Shown: positions 1-10,800, counted from the stretch's first letter. The stretch: 64,000 nucleotides of DNA from Conchocele bisecta (GCA_029237695.1 CM055265.1:115790067-115854066); one strand, 5' to 3'. Notes: generated by a model from the letters alone, not told the origin. A program made the numbers and translations.

Positions 1-68
1 AGATTTACAAAAGGGAAATAACTGGCTACGGTCCCTCAGTGTCATGCTTCCCTGTGAAAGTTTGATTT

Positions 69-240
69 TTAAAGGTACATGCCCACTCAGTAGGCACAAA
101 CTGTTCTTTATAGGAACTCAATAGGTGTATAATTGTGTCACTATTCCACCAGTTCTGAAACTTACGAGTGCCCGCTATACAGATATACTCGTTTAGTAAT
201 ATGTGTTGTCCTGATAGTGACGGGCTGTGGTATCAGGTTT
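69..240 (+). repeat. TTAA-flanked MITE (family C), partial
   Basis: It begins with TTAA then AGGTACATGCCCACTC, the terminus of the full copy at 12888-13400. The homology runs to about 240 and the far end is missing. No coding capacity is seen. Confidence 0.75.
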
Positions 241-288
241 ACGTAGTTTTGTGCAACTACTAATGCTCAAACATTATTATACACGACA

Positions 289-359
289 GAACTCGCCAAT
301 GATCTTCACATTCATCGTTCCGGATCGGAACGATGAATGTGAAGACCATTGGCGAGTTC
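289..359. repeat. Near-perfect 34-bp-arm palindrome
   Basis: Arms 289-322 and 326-359 are reverse complements with a single mismatch and a 3-nt loop. No related copy was seen in the window. It could be a deleted foldback transposon. Short reading frames across it are by-products of the symmetry. Confidence 0.85.
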
Positions 360-569
360 GGGCCACTTTTATACTGTCAAAATACCCTGCAAATACCGTA
401 CTTATACGTGTAAGTTGCGGGAGGTGACGTAAATTTTGTGTTGGTAACAATGCACCAAAACCACCAGAGATACCGAAATAACCCATAAAACACCGAAATA
501 TGAACCGTTCTTCAAGACAATGTGGATTAATACGGTTCGTAAAAACTATTCCGATCGTTCTAGGCTAGT

Positions 570-660
570 TGCGAACGGTAACATTTACCATCTACTCCCG
601 TACCGTAATTAGCCTACGGACGGTAGGGGAGTAGATTGCAAGTTACTGTTCGCAACTAAT
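570..660. repeat. Imperfect palindrome abutting a splice acceptor
   Basis: The left arm starting TAGTTGCGAAC and the right arm ending GTTCGCAACTA pair with several mismatches over about 40 nt. The right end stops about 6 nt before the AG of the first carbonic anhydrase exon in the window, so the intron end is largely foldback-derived. Confidence 0.75.
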
Positions 661-665
661 TTCAG

Positions 666-860
666 GCCCGAGTACTTGGGTTCACAATTACCCGATAGCC
701 AACGGTGAGCGCCAGTCGCCCGTCAACATCGTGACGTCACAGGCGCAGTATGACGGCACGCTCGAGACGATGCCACTGAAGATCGATTACAGCACGGAGC
801 TGGAAGTGTTGTTGACCAACAATGGATACAGTATGCAAACGAATACGACAGGCATATCCG
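666..860 (+). CDS. Alpha-carbonic anhydrase, exon (residues ~27-90 region)
   Basis: First exon of the gene present in the window. The acceptor is AATTTCAG (AG at 664-665) and the donor is GTACGT at 861. It is read with two bases completing a codon from an upstream exon outside the window, and it leaves one base at the end. The translation has the family signature NGERQSPVNI near the N-terminus, then a stretch matching the first beta strands, then NNGYS. In human CA II numbering the last motif places Tyr at position 64, where the classical proton-shuttle His sits. The enzyme family interconverts CO2 and bicarbonate using zinc. The start codon and about the first 25 residues lie left of the window. 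Only splicing connects this exon to the others, so none of them looks like a gene on its own. Confidence 0.9.
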
Positions 861-871
861 GTACGTCATAA

Positions 872-945
872 CATGTAATCTACACAGCGTTGCTCAGCAA
901 CCAATGCCATTGGTTGTTCAGCAACGTTGTTGGGATTACCTGTGT
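872..945. repeat. Palindrome just after a splice donor
   Basis: Two imperfect arms meet near 908. The left arm reads GTAATCTACACAGCGTTGCT and the right arm ends AGCAACG...GGATTAC. It starts about 11 nt after the donor of the 666-860 exon. A second foldback element therefore hugs this exon on its other side. Confidence 0.7.
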
Positions 946-987
946 AAATAACTGTATAATATTATTTCAACCAGGATACGGCAAAAC

Positions 988-1528
988 TACTGTCTGTTCC
1001 ACGTTTTTCTGCCGACGAACTTTTGGCTATTAAACACATTAAATTTAAAAAATATTTAAAAGTAAGTACTTTTTCATGAATAACAAAAAAGTCACCCTCC
1101 CTAAAAAAAATTGTTTGATGAAATTACATCAAATATTGATTTTATTGCAAAAAAACGATTTTCCTATGGGAATTTAACATGGGGAGTCAATTTCCAAAAT
1201 GTTGGTAATTGACTCCGAAACCAGGCGAGATAGCTTGAAAATGATGTAACTAAGAAAACAAAAGTTATATTTTGAAAACCGGTCAACAAATAAAAAAAAT
1301 ATTTAAAAAAAAATCTATTTTTAGCCCCCATGTTAATTTCCCATAGGAAAATCGTTTTTTCGCTATAAAATCAATATTTGATGGAATTTCATCAAACAAT
1401 TTTTTTCAGGGAGGGTGAATTTTTTGTTATTGATGAAAAAGTACTTACATTTAAATATTTTTAATATTTAATGTGTTTAATAGCCAAAAGTTCGTGGGCA
1501 GAAAAACGTGGAACACTGGCAGACAGTA
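988..1528. mobile_element. Foldback MITE family F, TA-flanked
   Basis: Inverted termini CTGTCTGTTCCACG and their complement are flanked by TA at 988-989 and 1527-1528. Long inner arms also pair: both halves carry AATTTAACATGGGG-type segments in opposite orientation. Related copies are at 48388-48816 and, broken, at 61316-61620. TA flanks and the absence of a gene fit a non-autonomous Tc1/mariner-type element. Confidence 0.75.
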
Positions 1529-2145
1529 GGTTTAATTTCATTAAAGGTACATGCATACAGTGGAACCTCTCCACACCGGACAACGAACGATCTGTATTAC
1601 TTGAAAGAAGCACGACAAGTGCTTCATTTATGGAATGGCGAATGGTGAAGATTTGGCGAATGATGAAGATCTCAAAACCCAATATTTCCCATTTCTTCAG
1701 TCACAGCCACAGCCAAATGTATTATTATATAATTTTAATTTTAATTGTTTATTTTTGCAGCGTGCACACAAATAGTTTTATATATGCGTTAAGGAACTGG
1801 TGCTGCACAAAAGGTTTCATGTCGAAAAAATGCACGGTTTCCCGACGAGATACCACTCAGCTCTGTGTCACGCTATGACATAAACGCATCGCCCAGTAAC
1901 TGGCGCAAATACAGTATGTTCTGCATTCAGCTGAATGGGAATTTGTCATGAACCCGGCGCCCTATTTCGACGTAAAGCACCAGAGTAAAGAGTGTTTGCC
2001 AAAATCAGCATATTTGCGATTCTCAATGAATTCAAGCTTACATAAACACACCCGACAAAGAGGCACATGTACTGACATTTTAATTATATTTAATCGAGTT
2101 TTTAATTTACTACATTGTCCTACAAAAAGACTAATATAAACATCA
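1529..2145. other. Mixed repeat fragments, no gene seen
   Basis: It contains a short CAGTGGAACCTCTCCA piece related to 53546-53612, a family D end near 1680-1715 and unassigned AT-rich DNA. Short open frames here have no recognisable protein features. Confidence 0.5.
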
Positions 2146-2294
2146 GGGGCCCGTTTCACTAAACTTCCTACGACTAAAATGTTCATAAGTGCAAAATTAT
2201 GATAGTCTGTAAATTTCACAGACTCTAAAACGATTCTAAATTTGCGCTTTAAATTTGACATTTTAGTCGTAAGAAGTTTAGTGAAACGGCCCCC
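2146..2294. mobile_element. MITE family A (CAG target duplication)
   Basis: Termini GGGCCCGTTTCACTAAACTT and complement. CAG flanks both ends (TSD CAG). Shorter than the ~240-bp copies at 13439, 57688 and 61642 because the central hairpin is missing. A 3-bp CWG duplication is compatible with a PIF/Harbinger-type origin (inference). Confidence 0.8.
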
Positions 2295-2295
2295 A

Positions 2296-3418
2296 GGTGG
2301 AAACTCGTTATGGAATACATTTGGGAATTTTTTTTTCACAAAACGGAACTTTTCATAAGACTAAGAAACATTTGATTGACCAAGCATCCAAAGCTCTTTT
2401 CGGCCTATTTAGAAAGATTAACAACTTGTCAACTCCAGTAGACTGTCAGCTTAAGTTATTTGATCAATGTATCACTCCAATTCTCTGCTATGCCTGTGAA
2501 ATCTGGGGATTTGAAAACATTTCGGCTATAGAAACAATTCATTTGAAATTTTGTAAAACTGTTTTGGGGGTAAAGAAATCCACACCAAATTTCATGGTTT
2601 ATGGAGAACTCGGCAAATTTCCGCTTATTATTGACATTAAATGTAGAATTATTTCGTTTTGGGCAAAATTAGTTTCAGGGAAGCAGAGTAAATTATTGTT
2701 TCTTATGTATAAGTTATTATATACACAACTGAAGAAGCAAATGTGACTCATTTCCGATGGATTCAGAATGTTAAATCTATTTTAACTGAAATTGGAGTTC
2801 CTGGCGTATGGCTTAGCCAGAACGATGTTAATGCTATCTGGCTGAGCCACTACGCCAGGACTCAGCTTCAGAACCAGTTTATTCAGTCATGGCTCACCAG
2901 CATCGATTCATCTTCATGTGGAATTTACGTATAGAATCTTTAAAACAGAGTTTGGATTAGAAACATATTTAATTAATCTCACGGAAAGGTTAAGAAAAAC
3001 ATTGACCAGATTTCGAACTTGTAATCATAGACTGGCGGTCGAAACTGGTAGATGGACAGGTGTGCCGAGAGCAAGCAGGGTCTGCAACAAATGTGGCGCT
3101 GGTGCTCTCGGTGACGAGTTTCATTTCCTTTTCGAGTGCCGCTTCTATGATGAAGTTCGAAAACGGTATATCAAGCCATTTTATTTTAGAAGACCAAATA
3201 TTTTAAAATTCGCACAGCTATTTGAGAAAAAATCTGGAAAGCAATTAAGAAATTTAGCTATTTTTATAGGAAATGCTTTATGGTTATAATGACTAGTGAG
3301 CTTATACATATGCATTTTGTATTTTTACCCATCGTTGTATTATGTAATCTATTGTATACCTCGTGTGTCACGTATGTGACTTAGAGTGAATAAAATGTAT
3401 TGCATTGTATTGTATTGT
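2296..3418 (+). mobile_element. 5'-truncated LINE, 3' end of ORF2
   Basis: The reading begins abruptly, next to the family A MITE, inside the C-terminal half of a non-LTR retrotransposon ORF2. A segment with the usual YxxYxxE-W pattern after the reverse transcriptase runs 2297-2746, and the frame then shifts near 2746 and again near 2925. The last segment (2918-3289) contains a CNKC...H...C zinc-binding motif just before the stop at 3287-3289, as in many LINE ORF2 C-termini. A 3' UTR follows, with AATAAA near 3391 and a tail of ATTGT repeats to about 3418. The RT catalytic core is absent, so it cannot be active. The clade (CR1, jockey or related) is not resolved from this fragment. Confidence 0.8.
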
Positions 3419-3930
3419 AATACAAACATTGGTTTTGTTACGCGTTTTTATTAATTCGTTTCCACGTAATAACAATTCGTTCCCAATTGTAATTTCGTGG
3501 GAACGAATTGTCAATTCGAGGGAACGAATTGTTAATTCGTGGGAACGAATTGTTATTTCGTGGGACCGAATTGTTAATTCGTGCGAAGGAATTGTTATAT
3601 CGAGGGAATGAATTGTTATATCGTGGGAACGAATTGTTATATCGAGGGAATGAATTGTTATATCGTGGGAATGAATTGTTATATCGAGGGAACGAATTGT
3701 TATATCGAGGGAATGAATTGTTATATCGTGGGAACGAATTGTTATATCGAGGGAATGAATTGTTATATCGTGGGAACGAATTGTTATATCGAGGGAATGA
3801 ATTGTTAAATTGAAGGAACGAATTGTTATTTTGTGGAAACGAATTAATAAAAAATATCCATGTCCCTTGCGGGGCTCCGTAGAAACTCTTTGTGAAATAC
3901 AAACATTGTTTTTGTTACGCGTATGCACTA
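3405..3930. repeat. 21-bp minisatellite (family H)
   Basis: The core 3500-3830 is about 15 tandem units of 21 bp with consensus GGAACGAATTGTTATATCG plus AG or TG. Flanking sequences containing AATACAAACATTG and TTGTTACGCG occur on both sides. Because 21 is divisible by 3 and the unit has stops in few frames, long pseudo-open frames appear on both strands (a 7-residue repeat). These are not treated as genes. A second array lies at 12267-12650. Confidence 0.9.
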
Positions 3931-4035
3931 TGTCATTGTCTTCCATGTATTGTTTACTGTACTTTTATCTCTTGTATCAGTGGAATGGTATGTGCTTATC
4001 ATTTCCCAGGTTGGCTGTCGTACATATGTAAGACA

Positions 4036-4126
4036 TTTCGTGGCTGTGACTGGATACATGGGGTTTATGATATTTGCGGCCAGCGTAGACCCTGATCAGG
4101 GTATGCACTGGTTGCTATTCAGTCAG
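4036..4126 (+). repeat. MITE family D fragment
   Basis: It starts GTGGCTGTGACTGGATACAT and includes GTAGACCCTGATCAGG...CACTGG, the terminal and central motifs of the family D elements at 4697, 51970 and 57160. Confidence 0.65.
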
Positions 4127-4152
4127 CGTTAACCAATACTATAGGTCCTTTT

Positions 4153-4546
4153 CAAGGTGCATGATCACGTGGTTACAACAACAACAACGTCGCCCATTCC
4201 AAAGTAAGTATTATTTGATATTTTCTTTAATATGCAACGGATTTTGATGAAATATGGCGCAACAAACGCGTCTTCATGGGATGCATTTGGTGGTCTATGG
4301 AGTTTGGCACAGATTTATGTCGTTTTTGCGAAGAATCGATTTCCGTGTCGCAAACACGGAAATCGATTCTTCGCAAAAACGACAGAAGTTTGGGCGAAAA
4401 TACAGAGATCACCAAATGCAACTTAACATGACGCGTTTGATGCGCCATATTTCATCAAAATCCGTTACGTAATAAGGACACTATAAAAGAATACGTATTT
4501 TGAGTCGGTACTTGTTGTTGTTAGTACCACGTGATCATACACCTTG
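4153..4546 (+). mobile_element. Foldback MITE family B, intact (394 bp)
   Basis: Ends CAAGGTGCATGATCACGTGG and CACGTGATCATACACCTTG are flanked by a 5-bp duplication CTTTT (4148-4152 and 4547-4551). The two halves are inverted copies throughout and meet in a central hairpin of about 30-bp arms around GAATCGATTTCCGTGT. Each end carries a CACGTG E-box. No protein is encoded, though the symmetry creates short open frames. The superfamily is unclear because a 5-bp duplication is uncommon. Confidence 0.9.
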
Positions 4547-4598
4547 CTTTTCAGCCTACACAAGAGAATTAGCAGACAAATGTGCTAAACTGGTCATG

Positions 4599-4935
4599 CA
4601 TAAGCCCAATTTCTCAAGTTACCGCCACATGCAACTATGTTTAAGCAGACAATATTCAACCAATCCAGCTGTCAGTGATAATTCATATCTGTCATATGTG
4701 GTTGTGACTTGAGAAATGGGGCTTATGCGAGTTGTGACCAGTGCAGCTCCTGATAAAATAACACCCTTATGCAGCCTAATAACGACATATATTCCTTGTT
4801 ACAAGCATGACGGGCGTTTCATTGACGGAATGCGAACAGTGCAGGTCCTGATCAGACTGTGCGGATGCACAGGCTGATCTGGATCTACACTGGTCGTAAA
4901 ACCCATAATCCCAATTTCTCCAGTCTCAGCCATAT
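4599..4935. mobile_element. MITE family D copies, one nearly full length
   Basis: A terminal piece at 4599-4690 is followed by a copy at about 4697-4933. The outer ends read GAGAAATGGGGCTTATG and its complement. Inner palindromes are built on CAGTGCAGRTCCTGATCA. Confidence 0.75.
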
Positions 4936-5264
4936 ATAGAATAGTATGGCTAGTTATCCACATTCTGTCAGCGGGAAAGTATATTATAACGTTGAGTTTA
5001 ACTGTTTAAGTGATGTAATAGAAACTACTTTATTTCCCATTTAGTCGCAGCGTGGAACCAGACATTATCAAATATTCATATATTCATCCGCGGTGGCACG
5101 AATACAACTTTGATCGGCGCCGAGATGCATTTAAATACTGTTTTAGAATGTGTGACTTTATAATATGTTGTGACATTGACCCACCACGGGAAAACGTTTC
5201 TTATTGAGAGTTCACTAGTGTATATTCTGACCAGCTAGCTACTTCATTTACTAGTATACATATT

Positions 5265-5601
5265 CAAGGTGTATGATCACGTGGTACTAACAACAACAAC
5301 AAGTACTGACATTTCCAGAATCCATCTAATTCAAAGTACGTATTCTTTTATAGTGTCCTTATTACGTATTTATTATTATGTATTTTCGCCCAAATTTCTG
5401 TCGTTTTTGCGAAGAATCGATTTCCGTGTCGGAGACACGGAAATCGATTCTTCGCAAAAACGACATAATTCTTTTCATGAAGACGCGTTTGCTGCGCCAT
5501 ATTTCATCAATATCCGTTGCATATTAAAGAAAATATCAAATAATACTTACTTTGGAGTGGCCGACGTTGTTGTTGTTGTAACCACGTGATCATGCACTTT
5601 G
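5265..5601 (-). mobile_element. MITE family B, reversed, internally deleted
   Basis: The right-type end comes first (CAAGGTGTATGATCACGTGG). Flanks ATATT and ATTTT match at 4 of 5 positions. The central hairpin is perfect, but about 55 bp of the following arm are missing compared with the copy at 4153. Confidence 0.85.
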
Positions 5602-6057
5602 ATTTTCATGCTGGTTTGAAGTTTCGTTAGATGCAACAAATTATTATGACTCTGGAATTACCCCTCTTATCGCATCGTCGTACTTCTCCGATATCGATTT
5701 CGAGAAAATTCACTATTGTCCGTAAATCATATGTGAAATGTAATTATACATGGGCTCTGAACATTGTGTCATTTTTAGCACGCCTTTCGAAGAAATGAGT
5801 GATTATGGCATACCCTCGGCGTTGTAGTCAGCGTCCGTCCGTCCGTCCGTCCGTCATTTTATTTTCTGTTTGTTTTCACCAAACGTTTTGATATTTCACA
5901 CCTACCTTTCTCTAAGGATTCTCTATCATGCTGTGACAAATCCACGTCACTCAGACCCCTGCTAACCCCTCGGTCAAGGTCACAATGTTAGTGCTTTCAG
6001 AAACCTAACATTGGTGGAAATGTGTTATAATTTGTTTCCTTTCACTGCTCTTCTTGA
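5602..6057. other. No gene; short GTCC microsatellite
   Basis: A run of five or six CCGT/GTCC units lies at about 5826-5850, followed by sequence rich in TTTCACAC-type motifs. Nothing coding was recognised. Confidence 0.5.
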
Positions 6058-6420
6058 TATTTCACACTGATATCATGGGCGATAACCGTGGTTCCTTAAA
6101 ATGTTAACGGACATTACTATTTATTCTCTGAATTAATGTTTGGTGTGCAATGATCATACTTTATAATCTGTCGCAAACATTATGTTTTTCAGGTGACGCA
6201 TTTAAGTAGTATAAATAATTAAACAAAAAAAATCATGCCTTATTTGCATCATATGAAAATAGCCTGATACCACCGCGAGTCACTATCAGTAAAATAAATA
6301 TTACTAAATGATTATATCTGTATAGCGGGCGCTCGTAATTTTTAGAACTGGTGGAATAGTGACAGAATTATACACTTGGTATAAAAAATTGGTAGTCCCT
6401 CAGTATGTAATGGGATAAAC
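6058..6420 (-). repeat. MITE family C, reversed internal part
   Basis: Reverse complement of about 12950-13255, for example GATACCACCGCGAGTCACTA and the GGTGACGCATTTAAGTAGT segment. The TTAA termini are missing. Confidence 0.75.
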
Positions 6421-7020
6421 GTACGTTTACCTCCACTATTTCATCACTTTCTATGCAGATCTGTGACCCACTACCTTTAAACCAGGCAATCGCCCCAGTC
6501 CCTGGATGCTGCTACATATATGTGTACAGCAGTTGACCTATATAGTTCCCGATAAATCATGACATTTGCATATATTGATCACTACGGAACGAGATTACAG
6601 CACGAATCGCAAGCCCAGTTAATCAATTGGGGGCACGATTTCACAAAACCTGGCTATTCGCATAGAGTATATATCAGGCTAGTTTATGTTGATATAAAAA
6701 TACACTAGACATGCATATTATTTATTAGTCAACTAAATACGACTCTAACCGCTGTGTACGATATTACTTCGCTAAGGGAGTGCCACGGTGAGCGGATTGA
6801 AACCGTGGCATACCTTGTTCTAAGAAGTTATCAGGTTACGTTTTATGCTATAAATGCGTTTTACTAGGTTGTTTTTTTGCTGAAATATATCTTCAGAGAC
6901 GCTTGTGGAGTTTCATGTCTATTTTTATTTCCCTGGTTCTCGTCATGTTTCTAAACACAATGATGCAAATCATAACCATTTTACTTGCTACTGTGTTACT
7001 GTACATGTATAGTTTAATTG
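6421..7020. other. Intron DNA without a recognisable gene
   Basis: The only recognised item is half of a palindrome at about 6733-6760 (ACTCTAACCGCTGTGTACGA) that is complete at 46668-46727. Confidence 0.45.
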
Positions 7021-7140
7021 TGGCTGTGACTGAAGACATGAGGCTTATGGGTTTAGCGACCAGTGCAGATCCAGATCAGCCTGTGCATCCACACAGTCTG
7101 ATCAGGATCTGCACCGTTCGCCATTTCATCAATGAAACAC
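7021..7140 (+). repeat. MITE family D, truncated
   Basis: Begins GGCTGTGACTGAAGACATGA and runs through the central CCTGTGCATCCACACAG hairpin, then stops in the GCCATTTCATCAATGAAAC segment. Confidence 0.75.
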
Positions 7141-7170
7141 TTGTCATGATTCTAACAAGGAATATTTGTA

Positions 7171-7288
7171 GGTTATTTGATTTGTATGTGGATATATGCG
7201 CGAGTTCCGCAGTCGCGCGATCTTTAGGAGCGCAATATCGTTGCACGGCGGAACGAGTGGCATATATCCACATACAAATCAAATAACC
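7171..7288. repeat. 118-bp inverted-repeat element
   Basis: Arms GGTTATTTGATTTGTATGTG and their complement are about 33 bp and enclose a GC-richer loop with GCGCGAGTTCCGC. Single copy in the window. Confidence 0.8.
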
Positions 7289-7437
7289 TTTTTATTATAT
7301 TCGTACATCATTCGCAATTTCTATGCGCTTCACAAAATATACAAAATATAAATAAAATAAACAAATTAGTGGCGATTTAGAAGGACCTATTTTGCGATGT
7401 GAAGCGTAGTTCCGGCACTGACCAATATGAACTGACA

Positions 7438-7471
7438 AGACGTCAATATGGGGAAATATTGACGTCTTGCG
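7438..7471. repeat. Short palindrome
   Basis: CAAGACGTCAATAT and its complement flank a GGGGAA loop. Likely the centre of a degraded foldback element. Confidence 0.6.
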
Positions 7472-7573
7472 TTGCATTGTGTTTCAATGGGAAACGAACA
7501 TACGTTTATAGTAAGGATCGTTAACAGTGTAGTACATGTATTTGAACAGTAAGTTACAATGGTTATACAACTC

Positions 7574-7603
7574 ACATAAGCCACATTTCTCCAGTCACGG
7601 TTA
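7574..7603. repeat. MITE family D terminus next to acceptor
   Basis: ATAAGCCACATTTCTCCAGT matches the right end of family D. It stops 26 nt before the AG at 7628-7629 of the next carbonic anhydrase exon. Confidence 0.6.
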
Positions 7604-7629
7604 AACTTATGATTGTGTCTCCCCTACAG

Positions 7630-7751
7630 AGATTTCAGGCGGGCCCCTACGTGGCACCTACCAGCTGGCACAGTTCCATCTGCACTGGGGACCGGGGGAG
7701 TCGACCGTGGGGTCGGAACACAGTGTGAACGGTCAATATTACCCCGCCGAG
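7630..7751 (+). CDS. Alpha-carbonic anhydrase, exon with His94/His96/Glu106
   Basis: The acceptor is TCTCCCCTACAG and the donor is GTACGC at 7752. The exon contributes two bases to the codon left by the previous exon and ends in phase 0. It encodes GGPLRGTYQLAQ, then FHLHWG with two of the three zinc-ligand histidines (His94 and His96 in human CA II numbering) and Gln92 before them. GSEHSVNG follows and carries Glu106 of the Thr199-Glu106 hydrogen-bond pair. The last codon is the conserved Glu117 just before the third zinc ligand on the next exon. The lack of any insertion or stop across the exon argues for a functional gene. The downstream intron (7752-10187) contains two family B MITEs. Confidence 0.93.
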
Positions 7752-7956
7752 GTACGCCGTCTGTCAGTCTGTACGACAGCGGGACGAGGCTGTCGTTTGA
7801 TGCTGTATGGGGGGCTGGAATGGACAAAAAACAGTATTTATCTACTTTTGGGAGAATAAAAATAATATCAGACTCTTGGACTAAAAACGGGACTCCTCTA
7901 TGTAACACACAGAAGTACCGTTTGTTTTTACCGAACGTAGCGCCACACGATATGTT

Positions 7957-8230
7957 AACTCTTTCACCCCTAATTTACTGGAATGGACTTTGATACGTTA
8001 ATTTTGCAGCCAATCCAATCGTCACAGAATGGTTTTCAGAGTCCATTTATGAAAAGGGGTTATTTTTTTGTTCTCAACAATATGAAAATTACTTTCAAAA
8101 TGTGCAGATCCTGATGAGACGGCTCGTTACGGGCCGGCTTATCTGGATCTGCACTGTTTACATAAACCGCTATATAGCGGGCTTTCGGGTTCAAAGCGTT
8201 GAGCTATTTGCAGCCTCCAATACAGCATTG
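7957..8230. repeat. TTAA-type MITE (family P) fragment
   Basis: Shares CCAATCGTCACAGAATGGTT and the GCAGATCCTGATGAGACGGC hairpin with the copies at 56119-56350 and 56741-56971. It starts near a TTAA at 7956. Confidence 0.6.
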
Positions 8231-8696
8231 AAACATAGAGGCGTACTAGTTACAATCAAAGTAATGAAAGAACTGAAACTGTATCGCCAGAAATAAAAAT
8301 AAGTAGGAAAGTTTGCATGCCCCACGCTGATGATGTCCCCATTGGCAGCCTTTATAGCAATATTAATCTGGTATGGGGTGTATTAATTACACCCGTCGTA
8401 CACATACATATTATATACCAAATTGGAGCATAGAGACATACCTTTAATTTGATACATTTACCATCAAATAGTTATTATGAAATATGAATTATAACCGTTT
8501 ATACAAGTTCCGTTTGTTTTACCACATAATAAGTACACGAGTTCCGGCGAATAAACCTGTCCGCAAAAATGGCGACCGACAGCCATAGCTAATGCTAAAA
8601 ATAGATTCTAAAAAATAGATAAATAAAATGGTGATACCTAAAAATAGTAACATTCATCGTACGCTGACTTAACTGTATCTGAAAGTGTTGAAAGCG
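8231..8696. other. No gene recognised
   Basis: AT-rich intron DNA. No matching repeat in the window and no credible coding segment. Confidence 0.4.
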
Positions 8697-9063
8697 CGCC
8701 CACTCCAAAGTAAGTATTATTTGATAGTTTCCTTAATGTGCAACGGATTTTGATGAAATATGGCGCAGCAAACGCGTTTTCATGAGCTGCAATTGGTGGT
8801 CTCGGGACTTGGACACATGCTTACGTCGTTTTTGCGAAGAATCGATTTCCGTGTCAGTATTACAGTAAACACGGGAATCGATGATTCGCAACAGCGACAG
8901 AAGTTTGGGCCAAAGTACCGAGACCACCAAATGCAGCTTAACAAGACGCGGTTGATACGCCATATTCCAACAAAATCCGTTACATAATCTTGAATTGGAG
9001 GCGCTTCTGGAAGTTCCAGTAATTGTTGTTGTTGTTGTTGTAACCACGTGATCATGCACCTTG
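8697..9063 (+). mobile_element. MITE family B, left end missing, diverged
   Basis: It starts inside the element at GCCCACTCCAAAGTAAGT and ends GATCATGCACCTTG. The central hairpin has several mismatches and an insertion, so this copy is older than those at 4153 and 9697. Confidence 0.8.
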
Positions 9064-9175
9064 CTAATGTATCCTATGCAACCGGCTATGGTATACATGT
9101 ACATCATGGGTATTGGGCTGAATAGGGGTAAAGCAGGATACCAGTAAAATGTTACACTGATTGTAATAAACACTA

Positions 9176-9325
9176 TCCAACCGCAGGTTGAAGTAACGGA
9201 CCGAGGTCTGTACATACATTAAATATGCATAAAAGCATCAATAAATGAAAAAGAAATAAGCTAAAAAAGATTAGGCATATTTAATGTATTTATAGACCTC
9301 GGTCCGTTACTTCAACCTGTGTATC
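9176..9325. repeat. 150-bp inverted-repeat element
   Basis: Arms AGGTTGAAGTAACGGACCGA and complement are about 40 bp, with a continuing AT-rich inner repeat around CATTAAATATGC. Related scraps occur at 11310-11450. Confidence 0.75.
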
Positions 9326-9696
9326 CAACATGATACTAGGAACTCTCACATCGTTTGTTTCCTTGTAGCATCATTTTGCATCGGGTGGTATATATGCAGT
9401 AGCTTACATGAGCGAGATATGATTTAATATGAAATTTATTAAACGAGTTTACTGATTTCGTAAGAAACGAGGCTATGCCGAGTTCTTCGTGACATTAGTC
9501 ATTACTTTTAATAAATATCTGACTAAGTGAAGACAAATGTCCGCTTCTATTTATTACATAAGCACAATATCATCCACTGAATATTTACTGGTCTCGTACA
9601 TTGTTTTCTCAGCTGTAGCGGTGTCGTTTACATAATTATTACACTAGTATATTCTGATTTTAATACACCGCGTTATTACACTGGGAACGCCTATAT

Positions 9697-10158
9697 CAAG
9701 GTGCATGATCACGTGGTTACAACAACAACAACGTCGCCCACTCCAAAGTAAGTATTATTTGATATTTTCTTTAATATTCAACGGAATTTTATGAAATATG
9801 GCGCAGCAAACGCGTCTTCATGAGCTGCATTTTGGTGGTCTATGGAGTTTGGCACAGACTTATGTCGTTTTTGCGAAGAATCGATTTCCGTGTCGGAGAC
9901 ACGGAAATCGATTCTTCGCAAAAACGACAGAAGTTTGGGCGAAAATACATAATAATAAATACGTAATAAGGACTCTATAAAAGAATACGTACTTTGAATT
10001 AGATGGAAATACAGAGACCACCAAATGCAGCTTAACAAGACGCGTTTGATGCGCCATATTTCATCAAAATCCGTTACGTAATAAGGACTCTATAAAATAA
10101 CACGTACTTTGAATCGGTACTTGTTGTTGTTGTTAGTACCACGTGATCATACACCTTG
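9697..10158 (+). mobile_element. MITE family B, 462 bp with internal duplication
   Basis: Complete CAAGGTG and CACCTTG ends. Flanks TATAT and TATGT match at 4 of 5. A piece of the right arm (GTAATAAGGACTCTATAAAA) occurs twice, making it longer than the 394-bp form. The right end lies 29 nt before the next carbonic anhydrase acceptor. Confidence 0.88.
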
Positions 10159-10187
10159 TATGTTTTATGTGACGAATTATATTTCAG

Positions 10188-10283
10188 CTACATCTCGTCC
10201 ACTGGAACAGCGACAAATACGCCAGTTTTGGTGAGGCCGTTTCCAAGAGCGATGGTCTCTGTGTTATCGGGGTGTTTGTCAAG
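10188..10283 (+). CDS. Alpha-carbonic anhydrase, exon with His119
   Basis: A 96-bp exon, phase 0 at both ends. The acceptor AATTATATTTCAG ends at 10187 and the donor GTAACG starts at 10284. It opens with LHLVHWN, giving the third zinc-ligand histidine (His119 in human CA II numbering), and continues through [14 protein letters not shown] to GVFVK, the conserved strand before the variable loop. With the previous exon it completes the three-histidine metal site, so catalysis should be retained. Confidence 0.93.
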
Positions 10284-10338
10284 GTAACGTAGACCTGTAG
10301 CCGACTGATCTAGTCAAGACATGCAGCATATTTCACCA

Positions 10339-10620
10339 AAAAAATGCAAAGTATTCTTATCTAGCTAAGTACACTTTGAGGGAGGAATCATTTATTTTTC
10401 CCGAAATGCATTATTTCATATAGAACTAACGACTGCATATACTTGATGATTAAACGTATGCAGAATTATTATACTGAATTTATTGCATTATCACAGCCAA
10501 AATGGCTGTGATAATGCAATGCATTCATTATAATGAAAATTAATCAATTTATCCATAGATTGAACATTTCTCACTCAAAGTGTACTTTGCAAGATAAGTA
10601 TACTTTGCAAGTTTGATGAA
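10339..10620. mobile_element. Foldback MITE family N
   Basis: Long inverted halves are centred on a TTATCACAGCCAAAATGGCTGTGATAA hairpin, with ends like TATACTTATCTTGC and CTCAAAGTGTACTT. A sister copy is at 58735-59012. Confidence 0.75.
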
Positions 10621-10644
10621 CTAAGCTACAGTAGGGTATTTCAT

Positions 10645-10800
10645 CAACATTGCAAAGTATACGTATACGTCCTTGGAGATAATTCTAATGAAATACCAAG
10701 AGGTGTTTTCATGGAAAATAAGAAATATATGCTATATTTGTGGTCTGTTTATTCTTTTCTGCAGCATGATAAAAGTACCACAAAATTGTTATTGCTTTTT
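10645..10800 (+). repeat. Interspersed repeat family O
   Basis: Matches 40610-40760, for example CATGGAAAATAAGAAA and CTGCAGCATGATAAA. Ends and class are unclear. Confidence 0.6.

Noticed and set aside
3368..3946. 192-codon minus-strand frame and three overlapping frames
   Set aside because: They arise from the 21-bp tandem repeat; period divisible by 3 and few stops explain the openness.
7021..7286. 127-codon frame as a gene
   Set aside because: It runs through a family D MITE and a 118-bp palindrome; no protein features beyond MITE translation.
8733..9215. 160-codon minus-strand frame
   Set aside because: It spans a family B foldback MITE whose hairpin symmetry creates open frames on both strands.
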